Assembly (NCBI RefSeq): GCF_004135205.1
Contig: NZ_CP035490.1
Span: 5,819,501-5,883,500, forward strand
Length of the DNA: 64,000 nucleotides
Direction: 5' to 3'
Source: Hahella sp. KA22
GTDB lineage: Bacteria; Pseudomonadota; Gammaproteobacteria; Pseudomonadales; Oleiphilaceae
The notes below the pieces were generated by a model. It was not told the origin of the DNA. It worked only from the letters and a program-made list of their open reading frames with translations, and did not search any database. Both the position numbers and the translations under genes were made by a program. Shown piece by piece: positions 25,563 to 33,795 of the stretch. Numbering within the stretch: the first letter of the stretch is position 1; each line of letters begins with the position of its first letter.

Positions 25563-26344
25563 AACAGCTCATCCGTCGGCATCTGAGTATGGTGCCTGTC
25601 ATAAATTCTCCTGATCGCTCCTTCCTTCCACATCTCCGACAGGTTTTTGTTGAAGTTCGTCATAATACTCTCCGCATCAGGACGGCGACGGGAAATGATG
25701 AGATGCAGCCCGTTGACCTGCAAAGGCTTGGACAACACCCGAAAATGCTCCGGGTCTCCAAACAGGCGCTCAATGGTGGAACGCCCCACTCTCACGCCGA
25801 TTGGCACCAGATGCACCCGCTTGCTTTCCAGCAATTGGAAGCAGGTTTCCAGATCATTGGGAGTCCAGAGTCTGACGACGTCCTTATCCAGCAACGGTTG
25901 TACGCTCTCCAGGCTATAACCCAAAGGACGGCAAAGCACCAGACCAGCAAGGTCCTCATCGCTCGTATATTTGATTTCCTCGTCGCGACGAACGAAGAAC
26001 AGCTCCACCGTCACATACAAAGGGGAAGAAAAGTAAAAGGCGTCCACGCGGTCGCGGTCTTTGACATAGGGGAATGTGCCCAGCACGTCGCCTGCTTCCG
26101 CCAGACGGAACCCTCGGTTCCAGGGCAGGTACTCTATTTTCACGCCTGCGCCGCTGCGCTCCAGAACGGCTTGAATAATCTCCGTCACCAACCCGCCATT
26201 AGGCAGGTCTTCCCCACTGAAAGGGGGATAAGAGTCCTTTCCCGTCACCAGGGTATATTCCACCGCCTCGGCCCAGCCGCTGAGCAGAATCAGGCACAAG
26301 GCGCATCCGAAAGCTTGGCGCGCCCTTGTCAAATACAACGACAT
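25547..26344 (-). CDS. periplasmic solute-binding protein, family 3 (orphan)
   Basis: A 265-residue family-3 binding protein. A signal peptide (LCLILLSGWAEA) is followed by a typical first strand and ligand loop (YTLVTGKDSYPPFSGEDLPNGGLVTEII). No permease or ATPase gene is adjacent, so the transport partner, if any, lies elsewhere. Orphan proteins of this type may also feed sensor kinases. RBS GGGAG lies 9 nt before the ATG. Ligand unknown; amino-acid-like compounds are usual for the family. Confidence 0.85.
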   Translation of the reverse strand: MSLYLTRARQAFGCALCLILLSGWAEAVEYTLVTGKDSYPPFSGEDLPNGGLVTEIIQAVLERSGAGVKIEYLPWNRGFRLAEAGDVLGTFPYVKDRDRVDAFYFSSPLYVTVELFFVRRDEEIKYTSDEDLAGLVLCRPLGYSLESVQPLLDKDVVRLWTPNDLETCFQLLESKRVHLVPIGVRVGRSTIERLFGDPEHFRVLSKPLQVNGLHLIISRRRPDAESIMTNFNKNLSEMWKEGAIRRIYDRHHTQMPTDELLKAAP

Positions 26345-26464
26345 TTAGCCGGCTCCCTTGGTCGGTCTCAGGGTCTGAGAAGAAATACCTTAAGTATAGT
26401 CTCATGCAGACAGCCCGCCACGCGGGGTGCTATCGTTGCTCAGGGGGCGCCTTAAAGGAACTAT

Positions 26465-27361
26465 TTGTTTAACCCGGGAAATCAAACTCTTATGCGTTAT
26501 CAAACGCGTTTCGACAAGCCGCTGGAGCAGGAACTGCAGCGCTATCTGGAGAGCCTGATCAACGATCTGGCCCTGGAACTGATCAGAACCCGTTTCGACT
26601 TTGATTCCGCGGTGCACAACGCCCGCAAGCTGATCAAGGAGCTGCGCGCGCTGTTGCGACTGCTCAAGCCAGCCTGTCACGAAGCCCACGATGAGCTGCG
26701 GCAAACCCTGAGAACCGCCGCCCATGCCCTCGCCCCCTACCGCGATCGCTTCGTCATGCTCAATACCTGGAACAAATTCACAGCATCTCTTACCCCGCAT
26801 CCGGATATCGACAAAATCAGCGCGCGCATTCAGGCCGAAGCAGAGCGGGTTCCAGCGCCCGATCGAGAGAGAACCCAGAAGCTGCTGCAAGAAACCAACT
26901 GCGAGCTTTTGAAGCATAAGGATCTGCTGCAACAACGCCCCTGGTCCACCGACATTGACGCCGAATGGCTCAGCGCACGCCTGGCGCGTCTGTACAAACG
27001 CGGTCAAAACGAGTTCCAGCGCGTGCAGGGCGGCATCGACGCCGAAGACCGCCATGAGCTGCGCAAACGCCTGAAAGATCTGATGTACGCGCTACGCGTG
27101 ATCAAGCCAGTATGGAACAAATCGCTACGCCGCCTTCACAACGGTCTGAAGAAAGTCACCGAAGGACTGGGAGACGCTAACGATCTGAATCTGTTGGAGC
27201 ACGCCGTAGCGGATACAGACATCAGCGGGCGTGAACAGATACGTCTGGAATTATGCGCCGCACAGCAAGCGTTATGGGAAAAGGCGGACCAACAGGCCGC
27301 CCGTCGTTTCACCGATACTGATGAAAAATTCAAAGGCTTGATACACAAGCGGATTTCCTGA
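26465..27361 (+). CDS. CHAD domain protein
   Basis: A 298-residue stand-alone CHAD protein made of helices with conserved His and basic residues: VHNARKLIKELRALLRLL near residue 55 and HELRKRLKDLMYALRVI near residue 198. CHAD domains bind inorganic polyphosphate through this basic surface. No CYTH/ygiF partner is fused or adjacent. Two starts are possible: TTG at 26465 with AGGA at 5 nt, and ATG at 26492 with a poorly spaced site. I kept the longer form with low confidence in the start. Confidence 0.85.
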   Translation: MFNPGNQTLMRYQTRFDKPLEQELQRYLESLINDLALELIRTRFDFDSAVHNARKLIKELRALLRLLKPACHEAHDELRQTLRTAAHALAPYRDRFVMLNTWNKFTASLTPHPDIDKISARIQAEAERVPAPDRERTQKLLQETNCELLKHKDLLQQRPWSTDIDAEWLSARLARLYKRGQNEFQRVQGGIDAEDRHELRKRLKDLMYALRVIKPVWNKSLRRLHNGLKKVTEGLGDANDLNLLEHAVADTDISGREQIRLELCAAQQALWEKADQQAARRFTDTDEKFKGLIHKRIS

Positions 27362-27532
27362 GCTGTCACATCCCTGCAACGATCACCGCCTACACTAATT
27401 CCAACAGTGGCCGGAAGGGATTTCCACGCGGTTCGGCCGCTGATAAGAAGGCTCTGTAAAACATTCGGCTTCCTTAAACAGCGATCACCAAGTTTTAGAG
27501 CGACATTCAGGCTGCCTTTGCAGCCTTTTTTT
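27362..27532 (+). ncRNA. possible small RNA or long 3' region ending at a strong terminator
   Basis: Between the CHAD stop and the terminator at 27509-27532 lie about 150 nt without a gene. A -10-like TACACT (27391-27396) has no good -35. The transcript would be about 130 nt. It may simply be the 3' untranslated region of the CHAD gene. Confidence 0.2.
27509..27532 (+). terminator. strong rho-independent terminator
   Basis: AGGCTGC/GCAGCCT stem with loop CTTT, followed by an uninterrupted run of seven T. It points in the + direction, 148 nt after the CHAD stop codon. Confidence 0.9.
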
Positions 27533-27575
27533 ATGCCTAAAACTAACACGTCCAGGGGCAACACTCGCCCCTTGC

Positions 27576-28430
27576 TCACTCTTCCTTACGACGCACGAAG
27601 ATCGACAACGCCGCCAGTCCGCCGGAGCCCGCCATCAACAACAGAGACACGGCGTTCAGCACAGGTGTTGAACCTTCTCGCAGGCGATCAAACATGGCGA
27701 TGGTCAATGGCGCATCCGATCCCACCAGCATCAACGTGGTGTTGAAGTTTTCGAAGGACATCAGAAAACTGACGATGCCGGCGCCGACCAGCGCTGGTTT
27801 CAGGAATGGCAGCGTAATGGTGCGCAGTACGTCAAAATGGGACGCTCCCAGATTCAACGCCGCCTCTTCCAGACTGACGTCGAACTTGCGCAAGCGCGCG
27901 GAGATCACCAGGGTGGCTATTGTCGTGATGAACGCAAACTGCCCGATCACCACCAGAACCAGCCCCGGACGAAGCGCTTCCAGGTCATAGGAAAAGGTTT
28001 CCTCCACCCAGTTGGCGATGCTGCTGCTGAACACCAGCACCGACACCCCCAGAATCACTCCGGGAATCACCAGCGGGGTCAGCATCAACACATACAGCAG
28101 ATTTTTACCGGGAAAGTCATGTCGTTCGAACAGGAATGCGTTACAGGTGGCCAGCGCCAGGCTGACGACAGTGGTGCACACCGCCACCTGCAAACTTACC
28201 AGGATGCTTTCCAGCAGTTCAGTGTCGTGAAAGATGCCGAGCTGGGGCGATTTTTCTCCCAGAAACCAGCCCATCGTGGCGCCTTTCCAGGGCATCGCCG
28301 GAAACAGGGAATCATTGAACGCAAACACCGCCACCACCGTCAGCGGCGCAGCCAGATAAACAAAAAACGCCGCCACATAGGCGTGATAAGCGCCGCGAAA
28401 ATAGCGGCTGGACGGAATTGAGGCCAGCAT
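27576..28430 (-). CDS. potC: polyamine-type ABC transporter permease (PotC-like)
   Basis: A 284-residue inner-membrane permease with about six helices and the binding-protein-dependent transport signature EEAALNLGASHFDVLRTITLP, whose EAA loop contacts the ATPase. It is the last gene of the potD-A-B-C group. RBS AAGGAG overlaps the potB stop. Polyamine specificity is inferred from PotD-like and PotA-like partners and not from this chain. Confidence 0.9.
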   Translation of the reverse strand: MLASIPSSRYFRGAYHAYVAAFFVYLAAPLTVVAVFAFNDSLFPAMPWKGATMGWFLGEKSPQLGIFHDTELLESILVSLQVAVCTTVVSLALATCNAFLFERHDFPGKNLLYVLMLTPLVIPGVILGVSVLVFSSSIANWVEETFSYDLEALRPGLVLVVIGQFAFITTIATLVISARLRKFDVSLEEAALNLGASHFDVLRTITLPFLKPALVGAGIVSFLMSFENFNTTLMLVGSDAPLTIAMFDRLREGSTPVLNAVSLLLMAGSGGLAALSIFVRRKEE

Positions 28431-28440
28431 AAAAGGCTCC

Positions 28441-29301
28441 TTAGCTCATCACTTTGGTGAAGGACTGGCGCGACAGACGCAATCCAATCCAGACAATCAA
28501 CGAAGACAGGATCAGCAGCAATATTCCGAAAGCGGAACCCTGCTCCCAGTTAAACCGGGTAATGAACTGGGTGTAGATCTGTTCGGTGAACCAAAGGCTG
28601 TCTTTACCGCCCAGTAGAGTCGGCGTCAGGTAATTGCCCAGAGTGAGCATGAACACCACGATGCAGCCGCTGACGATCCCCGGCCCCGCATGGGGAATCA
28701 CCACGTCGCGCATGACCCGCCAGTGACTGGCGCCCAGGTCGTAGGCGGCCTCGATCAGGCTGTCGTCGAGGCTGTCCAGAGTGGACACCAGCGGCACCAC
28801 CATAAACAACATGGAGGTATACACCAGCCCCACCATAATGGTGGCGTCCTGATACAGCATCTCCACCGGGCCATCCACCCAACCCAGCCATTGCAACAGG
28901 GAGCTGAGCACGCCGGTTTCCCGCAACAGGATCATCCAACCGTAGGTTCGCACCAGTTCGCTAACCCAGAACGGCACCAGACACAACAGAAACAGCAGCG
29001 GCCGCAGCCTGCCTCGCGCCACCTTGGCGATATAAAAGGAAATCGGAAATGCAATCAGCAGCGTCAAAGCGGTCGCCATGATCGACATCACCGCCGTACG
29101 CATGAAAGTACGCCAATACAGCGGCTCCGTAAAAAAGGCGGTGTAATTGCTCCAGCTGAACGCATAGGTCCCGGCGGACACGCGCTCGCGTAGAGAGATC
29201 ATCGCCATGTCCACATGAGGTAGCGCAATCAGCAGCGTCAGCCACAATAGTATCGGCGTCAGCAGCAACGCCAGTCCGAATTTAAAGTGTTGGGGTTTCA
29301 T
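28441..29301 (-). CDS. potB: polyamine-type ABC transporter permease (PotB-like)
   Basis: A 286-residue permease with about six membrane helices and an EAA loop, EAAYDLGASHWRVMRDVVIP. It is paired with potC, which starts 10 bp downstream of its stop, and lies 8 bp after potA. The two different permeases form the channel of a spermidine/putrescine-type importer. Confidence 0.9.
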   Translation of the reverse strand: MKPQHFKFGLALLLTPILLWLTLLIALPHVDMAMISLRERVSAGTYAFSWSNYTAFFTEPLYWRTFMRTAVMSIMATALTLLIAFPISFYIAKVARGRLRPLLFLLCLVPFWVSELVRTYGWMILLRETGVLSSLLQWLGWVDGPVEMLYQDATIMVGLVYTSMLFMVVPLVSTLDSLDDSLIEAAYDLGASHWRVMRDVVIPHAGPGIVSGCIVVFMLTLGNYLTPTLLGGKDSLWFTEQIYTQFITRFNWEQGSAFGILLLILSSLIVWIGLRLSRQSFTKVMS

Positions 29302-29309
29302 GACGCCCC

Positions 29310-30446
29310 CTACACTGGAAAGCAGCTACATTGGCCAGCCGCCCAGGCCAGCTGCACCCGCTGGCCTTTGCCAATAGTGTGGAACATTGGCGTTTGCGGC
29401 AGCGCTACGGAAATCGACTCGCTGCTGTGGTCCAGACTCACCTGCACCTGACTGCGGGCGCCGTCGAACAACACCGCGTCCACCACGCCGCTGAAGCAGT
29501 TTTCGCCTCCACGCCCGGCGCCTGCATCACTATGCGACGACGTTGCCGTCAACTCAATTTTCACCGCCTCAGGCCGTAAGTAGACTTGCGCCTCCTGTCC
29601 CTGCTGCAGATTTTCCAGCGCGCCCTCCACACGAAACTGCAGCCCGCTCGCCGTGCGAATCGCCGCGCCATCTGAGTCACGGCTGACCAAGGTTCCGCGC
29701 CAGCAGTTGCTGTCGCCGACAAAGCTGGCGACAAAGGCCGTATCAGGCTGGTAATACAGTTCCTGCGGCGTACCGACTTGCTCAAAACGCCCTTTGTTCA
29801 TTACTGCAATATGGTCGGACATCACCAATGCTTCGGATTGGTCGTGGGTGATATAGACAAAGGTGGTGCCGAACTTTTCCTGTAAATGCTTCAGCTCTAC
29901 TTTCATCTGTTCGCGCAACTTCAGGTCGAGCGCGCCCAGTGGTTCATCCAGCAGCAAAACATCTGGTTTCAGCACCAGACAGCGAGCAATGGCGATACGC
30001 TGTTTTTGACCGCCGGACAGCTGGTCAATGCGCTTGCCGCCGGAATCCGGCAATCCCACCCGCGCCAACATATCCTTCACCGCCGTCTCAATCTCATGGC
30101 GCGGCGCTTTTCTACGGCGTAAACCATAGGCCACGTTTTCCGCCACCGTCATGTTGGGGAACAGCGCCAAGTGCTGAAACACCATATTCACCGGTCGCTT
30201 GTTCGGCGGCGTATCCAACACCGAGCGTCCCTTGATGAGAATATCCCCCGCGTCGGGTTGCTGAAATCCCGCCAGCATGCGCAGCAAAGTAGTCTTGCCG
30301 CACCCGGACGGACCAAGGATGGAAAAAAAACTGCCTTGAGGTATTTGGAAGGAGACGTCGTTCACTGCCGTAAAGGCGGCGAAATTTTTGCGGACGTTAC
30401 GACACTCAAGGTCGAAGGAAGTAGTGACTGGATCGGACATAGGCAT
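29310..30446 (-). CDS. potA: polyamine-type ABC transporter ATPase (PotA-like)
   Basis: A 378-residue ATPase: Walker A GPSGCGKTT, signature LSGGQKQR, Walker B VLLLDEP and switch His in VYITHD, then a C-terminal TOBE domain (about residues 300-375). Two start codons lie two codons apart (30446 and 30440). It follows potD after a terminator, so it depends on read-through or its own promoter. It energises uptake by PotB/PotC. Confidence 0.93.
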   Translation of the reverse strand: MPMSDPVTTSFDLECRNVRKNFAAFTAVNDVSFQIPQGSFFSILGPSGCGKTTLLRMLAGFQQPDAGDILIKGRSVLDTPPNKRPVNMVFQHLALFPNMTVAENVAYGLRRRKAPRHEIETAVKDMLARVGLPDSGGKRIDQLSGGQKQRIAIARCLVLKPDVLLLDEPLGALDLKLREQMKVELKHLQEKFGTTFVYITHDQSEALVMSDHIAVMNKGRFEQVGTPQELYYQPDTAFVASFVGDSNCWRGTLVSRDSDGAAIRTASGLQFRVEGALENLQQGQEAQVYLRPEAVKIELTATSSHSDAGAGRGGENCFSGVVDAVLFDGARSQVQVSLDHSSESISVALPQTPMFHTIGKGQRVQLAWAAGQCSCFPV

Positions 30447-30538
30447 ACTTACACACTGAAGTTGGTCGGCGCATGGCGACAGCGGACGCGCCCAACGACC
30501 ATATCATCAACCGGGCTTGCCTTTGTCGACCTCGCCAG

Positions 30539-30579
30539 AAAAAAAGCAGCCCGCCACGATACAAATGCATCGTGGCGGG
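30539..30579 (-). terminator. terminator between potD and potA
   Basis: On the minus strand an 11-bp stem (CCCGCCACGAT / ATCGTGGCGGG, loop of 8) is followed by CTGC and a run of seven T. It lies 31 nt after the potD stop and before potABC. Confidence 0.9.
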
Positions 30580-30609
30580 AGTTTCGTTATGACGACAGAG
30601 TAACGGGCG

Positions 30610-31680
30610 TTACAGTCTGGCGGCTTTCACCCGATCCAGAACCTTGCCTTCCATCTCTTCCAACCCGGGAGGAACCGGCGGATACCATTTGATGTTATCC
30701 ACGGCTTGCGCGGAGAAGCTTTCCTGGAACTGCTTTTTGAGGGTGGCGTTGACATACTCGTCGCTGCCTTTGGACGCAGTGAAGTTACCTGCGGATTCAG
30801 TGATTTTCGCGGCGATGTCCGGACGCATTACGAAGTTGATCCACTTATAAGCAGCCTCTTCCGCTTTGGTTTTACGCGGCAGCGCGAAGGTGTCGATCCA
30901 GCCCAGCGCTCCGGATTTCGGCGCCACGAAAGTGACGTCCGGCAATTCGCTGTTCAGCTTCCAGCCGCCGGAATCCCAGGCCATAGCCGCTTTGACTTCG
31001 CCGGAGCGAATCAGGTTGAGCAGGTCGTCGCCGCCGCTCCAGTAGGTTTTCACCGCGCCTTTACAGGAAATCAGCTTTTCTTCGACTTTATTCAGAATGG
31101 CCTGGTATTTGTTTTTGTCGTTGTAGGCGGAGAACGGGTCCTCGCCCATTGCGAAGGCGAATCCGATCAGCGTCGGACGCTTCAAGCGGTAAGACACGTC
31201 GCCGTTCAGGCCGGCGGCGCACAGGTCGGTGTAGTCCGCCACGGCAGGCGCGCTTTTACGGTTGACGATCAGGCCGCTGGTGCCCCACACGTGAGGAACG
31301 CCGTATACTTTGCCGTCCAGCTGCGTGTTCTTGCGGGTCGCTTCCAGCATGGAGGGAATGAATTTGTCAGCGTCGATTTTAGACAGGTCGATGGGTTTGT
31401 AGATGTTGAAGTCCGCCTGGGCGCTGGTGACGCGATCCTGGCTCGGCTGCGCCAGATCGAATCCGGAGCCGCCGGTGGCGCGCAGTTTGGAGATCATATC
31501 TTCATTGTTGGATTTGGTGACTTCCACGTCGATGCCGGTTTCCTTCTCGAACTGCGCCACCACTTCATCCGGAGCATAACCGCCCCAGGTCAGCAATCGT
31601 AAAGTTTCAGCATTGGCGACACTACTTGCCAAAGCGCCGATTAATAACGTCAGGGATGCTCTCTTAAATACTTTCTTCAT
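30610..31680 (-). CDS. potD: periplasmic polyamine-binding protein (PotD/PotF-like)
   Basis: A 356-residue binding protein with a signal peptide (LTLLIGALASSVANA). The family-1/PotD features are LTWGGYAPDEVVAQFEKETG, GFDLAQPSQD and a C-terminal SAQAVDNIKWYPPVP. It lies upstream of potA in the same direction, and the terminator between them would make potD mRNA more abundant than the transporter mRNA, as is usual for binding proteins. RBS AAGGAAAG precedes the ATG. Ligand expected: putrescine, spermidine or a related compound. Confidence 0.9.
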   Translation of the reverse strand: MKKVFKRASLTLLIGALASSVANAETLRLLTWGGYAPDEVVAQFEKETGIDVEVTKSNNEDMISKLRATGGSGFDLAQPSQDRVTSAQADFNIYKPIDLSKIDADKFIPSMLEATRKNTQLDGKVYGVPHVWGTSGLIVNRKSAPAVADYTDLCAAGLNGDVSYRLKRPTLIGFAFAMGEDPFSAYNDKNKYQAILNKVEEKLISCKGAVKTYWSGGDDLLNLIRSGEVKAAMAWDSGGWKLNSELPDVTFVAPKSGALGWIDTFALPRKTKAEEAAYKWINFVMRPDIAAKITESAGNFTASKGSDEYVNATLKKQFQESFSAQAVDNIKWYPPVPPGLEEMEGKVLDRVKAARL

Positions 31681-31886
31681 GATCTTTCCTTATTTCCCAG
31701 TAAAGCGCGGTACAAAAGACCCCGTCGCCGATTCAGGTCAGCAAACCACGTCAACCTAACAGTGTCATATGACTGAAATATGACAATTTATAGATGCTCA
31801 CCCACTGACGCAATCCCTGAGGAAGCGTGCTAAAATTATACGTTTTGTGATACTGCGATCTTTTATTGATCGCCAACACGATTGTT

Positions 31887-32261
31887 ATGCTCAGCGAAGA
31901 CTTCGATATTATCAGCGCCCGCCTCGCCGCCGATGCACTCAAACAGGTGCTGGCTGCGCGCACCCACAAGAAAAAAGTGTGGGGCCAGGTGATCGTCAGG
32001 CCCGGGCAATTGGGCGACGCGCTGCGTCTTCCCACCATCACTTCCGAATTAAACAGCAAAGTCGCCGTTCGCCGCGAACGCGGCCTGGAAAACTTCCAGG
32101 CGCTTTGGGACACCCTTTCCGAACATACCCGTCAGGCCGTGCTGCACAGCATCGGCTGGTATGATCCGAAAAACCTTAGCTGGGACGACAAACGCTCCAA
32201 CCGACGCCCGGTCAACAGCAACGAGACGCCGGAAGGCGCCGGCAACAACGACGCAGGATAA
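31887..32261 (+). CDS. small hypothetical protein
   Basis: About 124 residues from the ATG at 31887 (the frame opens at TTG 31866). It is soluble and basic. Its N-terminal part is amphipathic (LSEDFDIISARLAADALKQVL), the middle Arg/Lys-rich (RTHKKKVWGQVIVRP), and the tail polar (TPEGAGNNDAG). It shows no family I know and has no clear ribosome binding site. It lies between potD (divergent) and an oxidoreductase gene. Its composition fits the local codon use, so it is probably real. Confidence 0.5.
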   Translation: MLSEDFDIISARLAADALKQVLAARTHKKKVWGQVIVRPGQLGDALRLPTITSELNSKVAVRRERGLENFQALWDTLSEHTRQAVLHSIGWYDPKNLSWDDKRSNRRPVNSNETPEGAGNNDAG

Positions 32262-32386
32262 ACTCCACCGCGCCGCCAGATACTGGCGCCTGAACGCATT
32301 TGCGGTTATAAACTCCATGCCGCCGACGCATCTCAGCATAACCCGAGCGGCGTTTTGATTTCAGATCAGGTTGTCAGGAGCCCTTC

Positions 32387-33682
32387 ATGTCCCTCGCCAT
32401 TGCTTCAACGCCCACGCCCGCCGTCGCCGCGAATATTGCTTCGCCGCTGACATTGCCTTGCGGCGCCGTGATTCCCAACCGTATCGCCAAATCAGCGATG
32501 ACCGAGGGACTGGCGGACGGCGATGATCTCCCGACGCTGCAGCTTAACCAGCTTTACCAACGCTGGGCGGAAGGCGGAGCCGGACTGCTGATCACCGGCA
32601 ATGTCATGGTGGATCGCCGCTATCTGGAGCGCAGCGGCAACGTAGTGCTGGAGAATGCCGACGCCCTTTCCCGCTTTCGCCTGTGGGCGGAGGTAGTCAC
32701 CGAATGCGACGTTCATCTGTGGATGCAGCTCAATCATCCGGGGCGACAATGCTCCCGATTCAGCAATAGCAAGCCCGTCGCGCCTTCCGCCGTGCAATTG
32801 CGTATGGCGGGCAATTTCGCCATGCCCCGCGCCCTGCCGGACAGCGAGATCAAAGCCATTATCCGGCGCTTCGGCGTCAGCGCCGCCCTGGCGCGAGAGG
32901 CGGGCTTCACCGGCGTGCAGATACATAGCGCCCATGGCTACCTGGGCAGCCAGTTCTTATCGCCCCGGACCAACCAGCGCAAAGATGAATGGGGGGGCTC
33001 GCTGGAGAATCGCGCCCGCTTTCTGCTCGCGACCGTGGCGGAAGTCAGAGCGCAGGTTGGCGCCGACTTTCCCGTGGCGGTAAAGCTGAACTCCGCTGAT
33101 TTTCAGCAAGGCGGCTTCGCGATTGAAGAATGTGTAGAAGTCGCGCGCTGGCTGCAACAGGCCGGCGTGGATTTACTGGAGCTGTCGGGCGGCTCCTACG
33201 AAAACCCAGCTTTTCTGGCGACGGAAAGCGACAAGCGCCCCGCCGGAGCATGGCGTCGGGAGGCGTTTTTCCTGGAATATGCGGAAGCGGTCGCCAAAGC
33301 GGTGACGACGCCGCTGATGGTCACAGGCGGCTTCCGCAGCCGTCCGGGCATGAATGACGCCATCGCCGCCGGCGCCACACAGATGATCGGCGTCGCCCGC
33401 CCTTTCTGTACGGACCCGGACTTTCCCCGCAAGCTGTTCGCCGGCGCCATCGCCCGGACGCACCCGACAGAGAAAGAGCTGGCCCTGGCCGGCTATTGGG
33501 GACCTCAAAGTCCGTCCAAACTGGTGCGGGCGCTCAACAATCAAGCTCAGGCGGCCTGGTATTATCAGCAGATTCTGCATCTGGCCAACCGCCGTCAACC
33601 GGATCTCAACCTGGGACTCGTCGGCGCGCTGCGCAGTCACCTGCTGAATGAAATGCGCCACTCGCTGCGTCGCTCAAGGTAA
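32387..33682 (+). CDS. NADH:flavin oxidoreductase, Old Yellow Enzyme family
   Basis: A 431-residue FMN-dependent oxidoreductase of the TIM-barrel OYE type. It has PNRIAKSAMTEGLADGDD at the N-terminus, HLWMQLNHPGRQ for the flavin contact, and the diagnostic IHSAHGYLGSQFLSPRTN followed by DEWGGSLENRARF. The C-terminal phosphate-binding part is VTGGFRSR and GVARPFCTDPDF. It reduces activated C=C bonds or related electrophiles; the physiological substrate is unknown. No iron-sulfur or second flavin domain is present. It stands alone. Confidence 0.92.
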   Translation: MSLAIASTPTPAVAANIASPLTLPCGAVIPNRIAKSAMTEGLADGDDLPTLQLNQLYQRWAEGGAGLLITGNVMVDRRYLERSGNVVLENADALSRFRLWAEVVTECDVHLWMQLNHPGRQCSRFSNSKPVAPSAVQLRMAGNFAMPRALPDSEIKAIIRRFGVSAALAREAGFTGVQIHSAHGYLGSQFLSPRTNQRKDEWGGSLENRARFLLATVAEVRAQVGADFPVAVKLNSADFQQGGFAIEECVEVARWLQQAGVDLLELSGGSYENPAFLATESDKRPAGAWRREAFFLEYAEAVAKAVTTPLMVTGGFRSRPGMNDAIAAGATQMIGVARPFCTDPDFPRKLFAGAIARTHPTEKELALAGYWGPQSPSKLVRALNNQAQAAWYYQQILHLANRRQPDLNLGLVGALRSHLLNEMRHSLRRSR

Positions 33683-33795
33683 CCTGCTTAGCCGCTGTAA
33701 TTTAACGACTTTCAATCGCTTTTCCGATCCAGATCATGGATGAAAGCCGCATATTGGGCTAGATTGTTGTATTAGAGCGACAATAATAACCCCCA

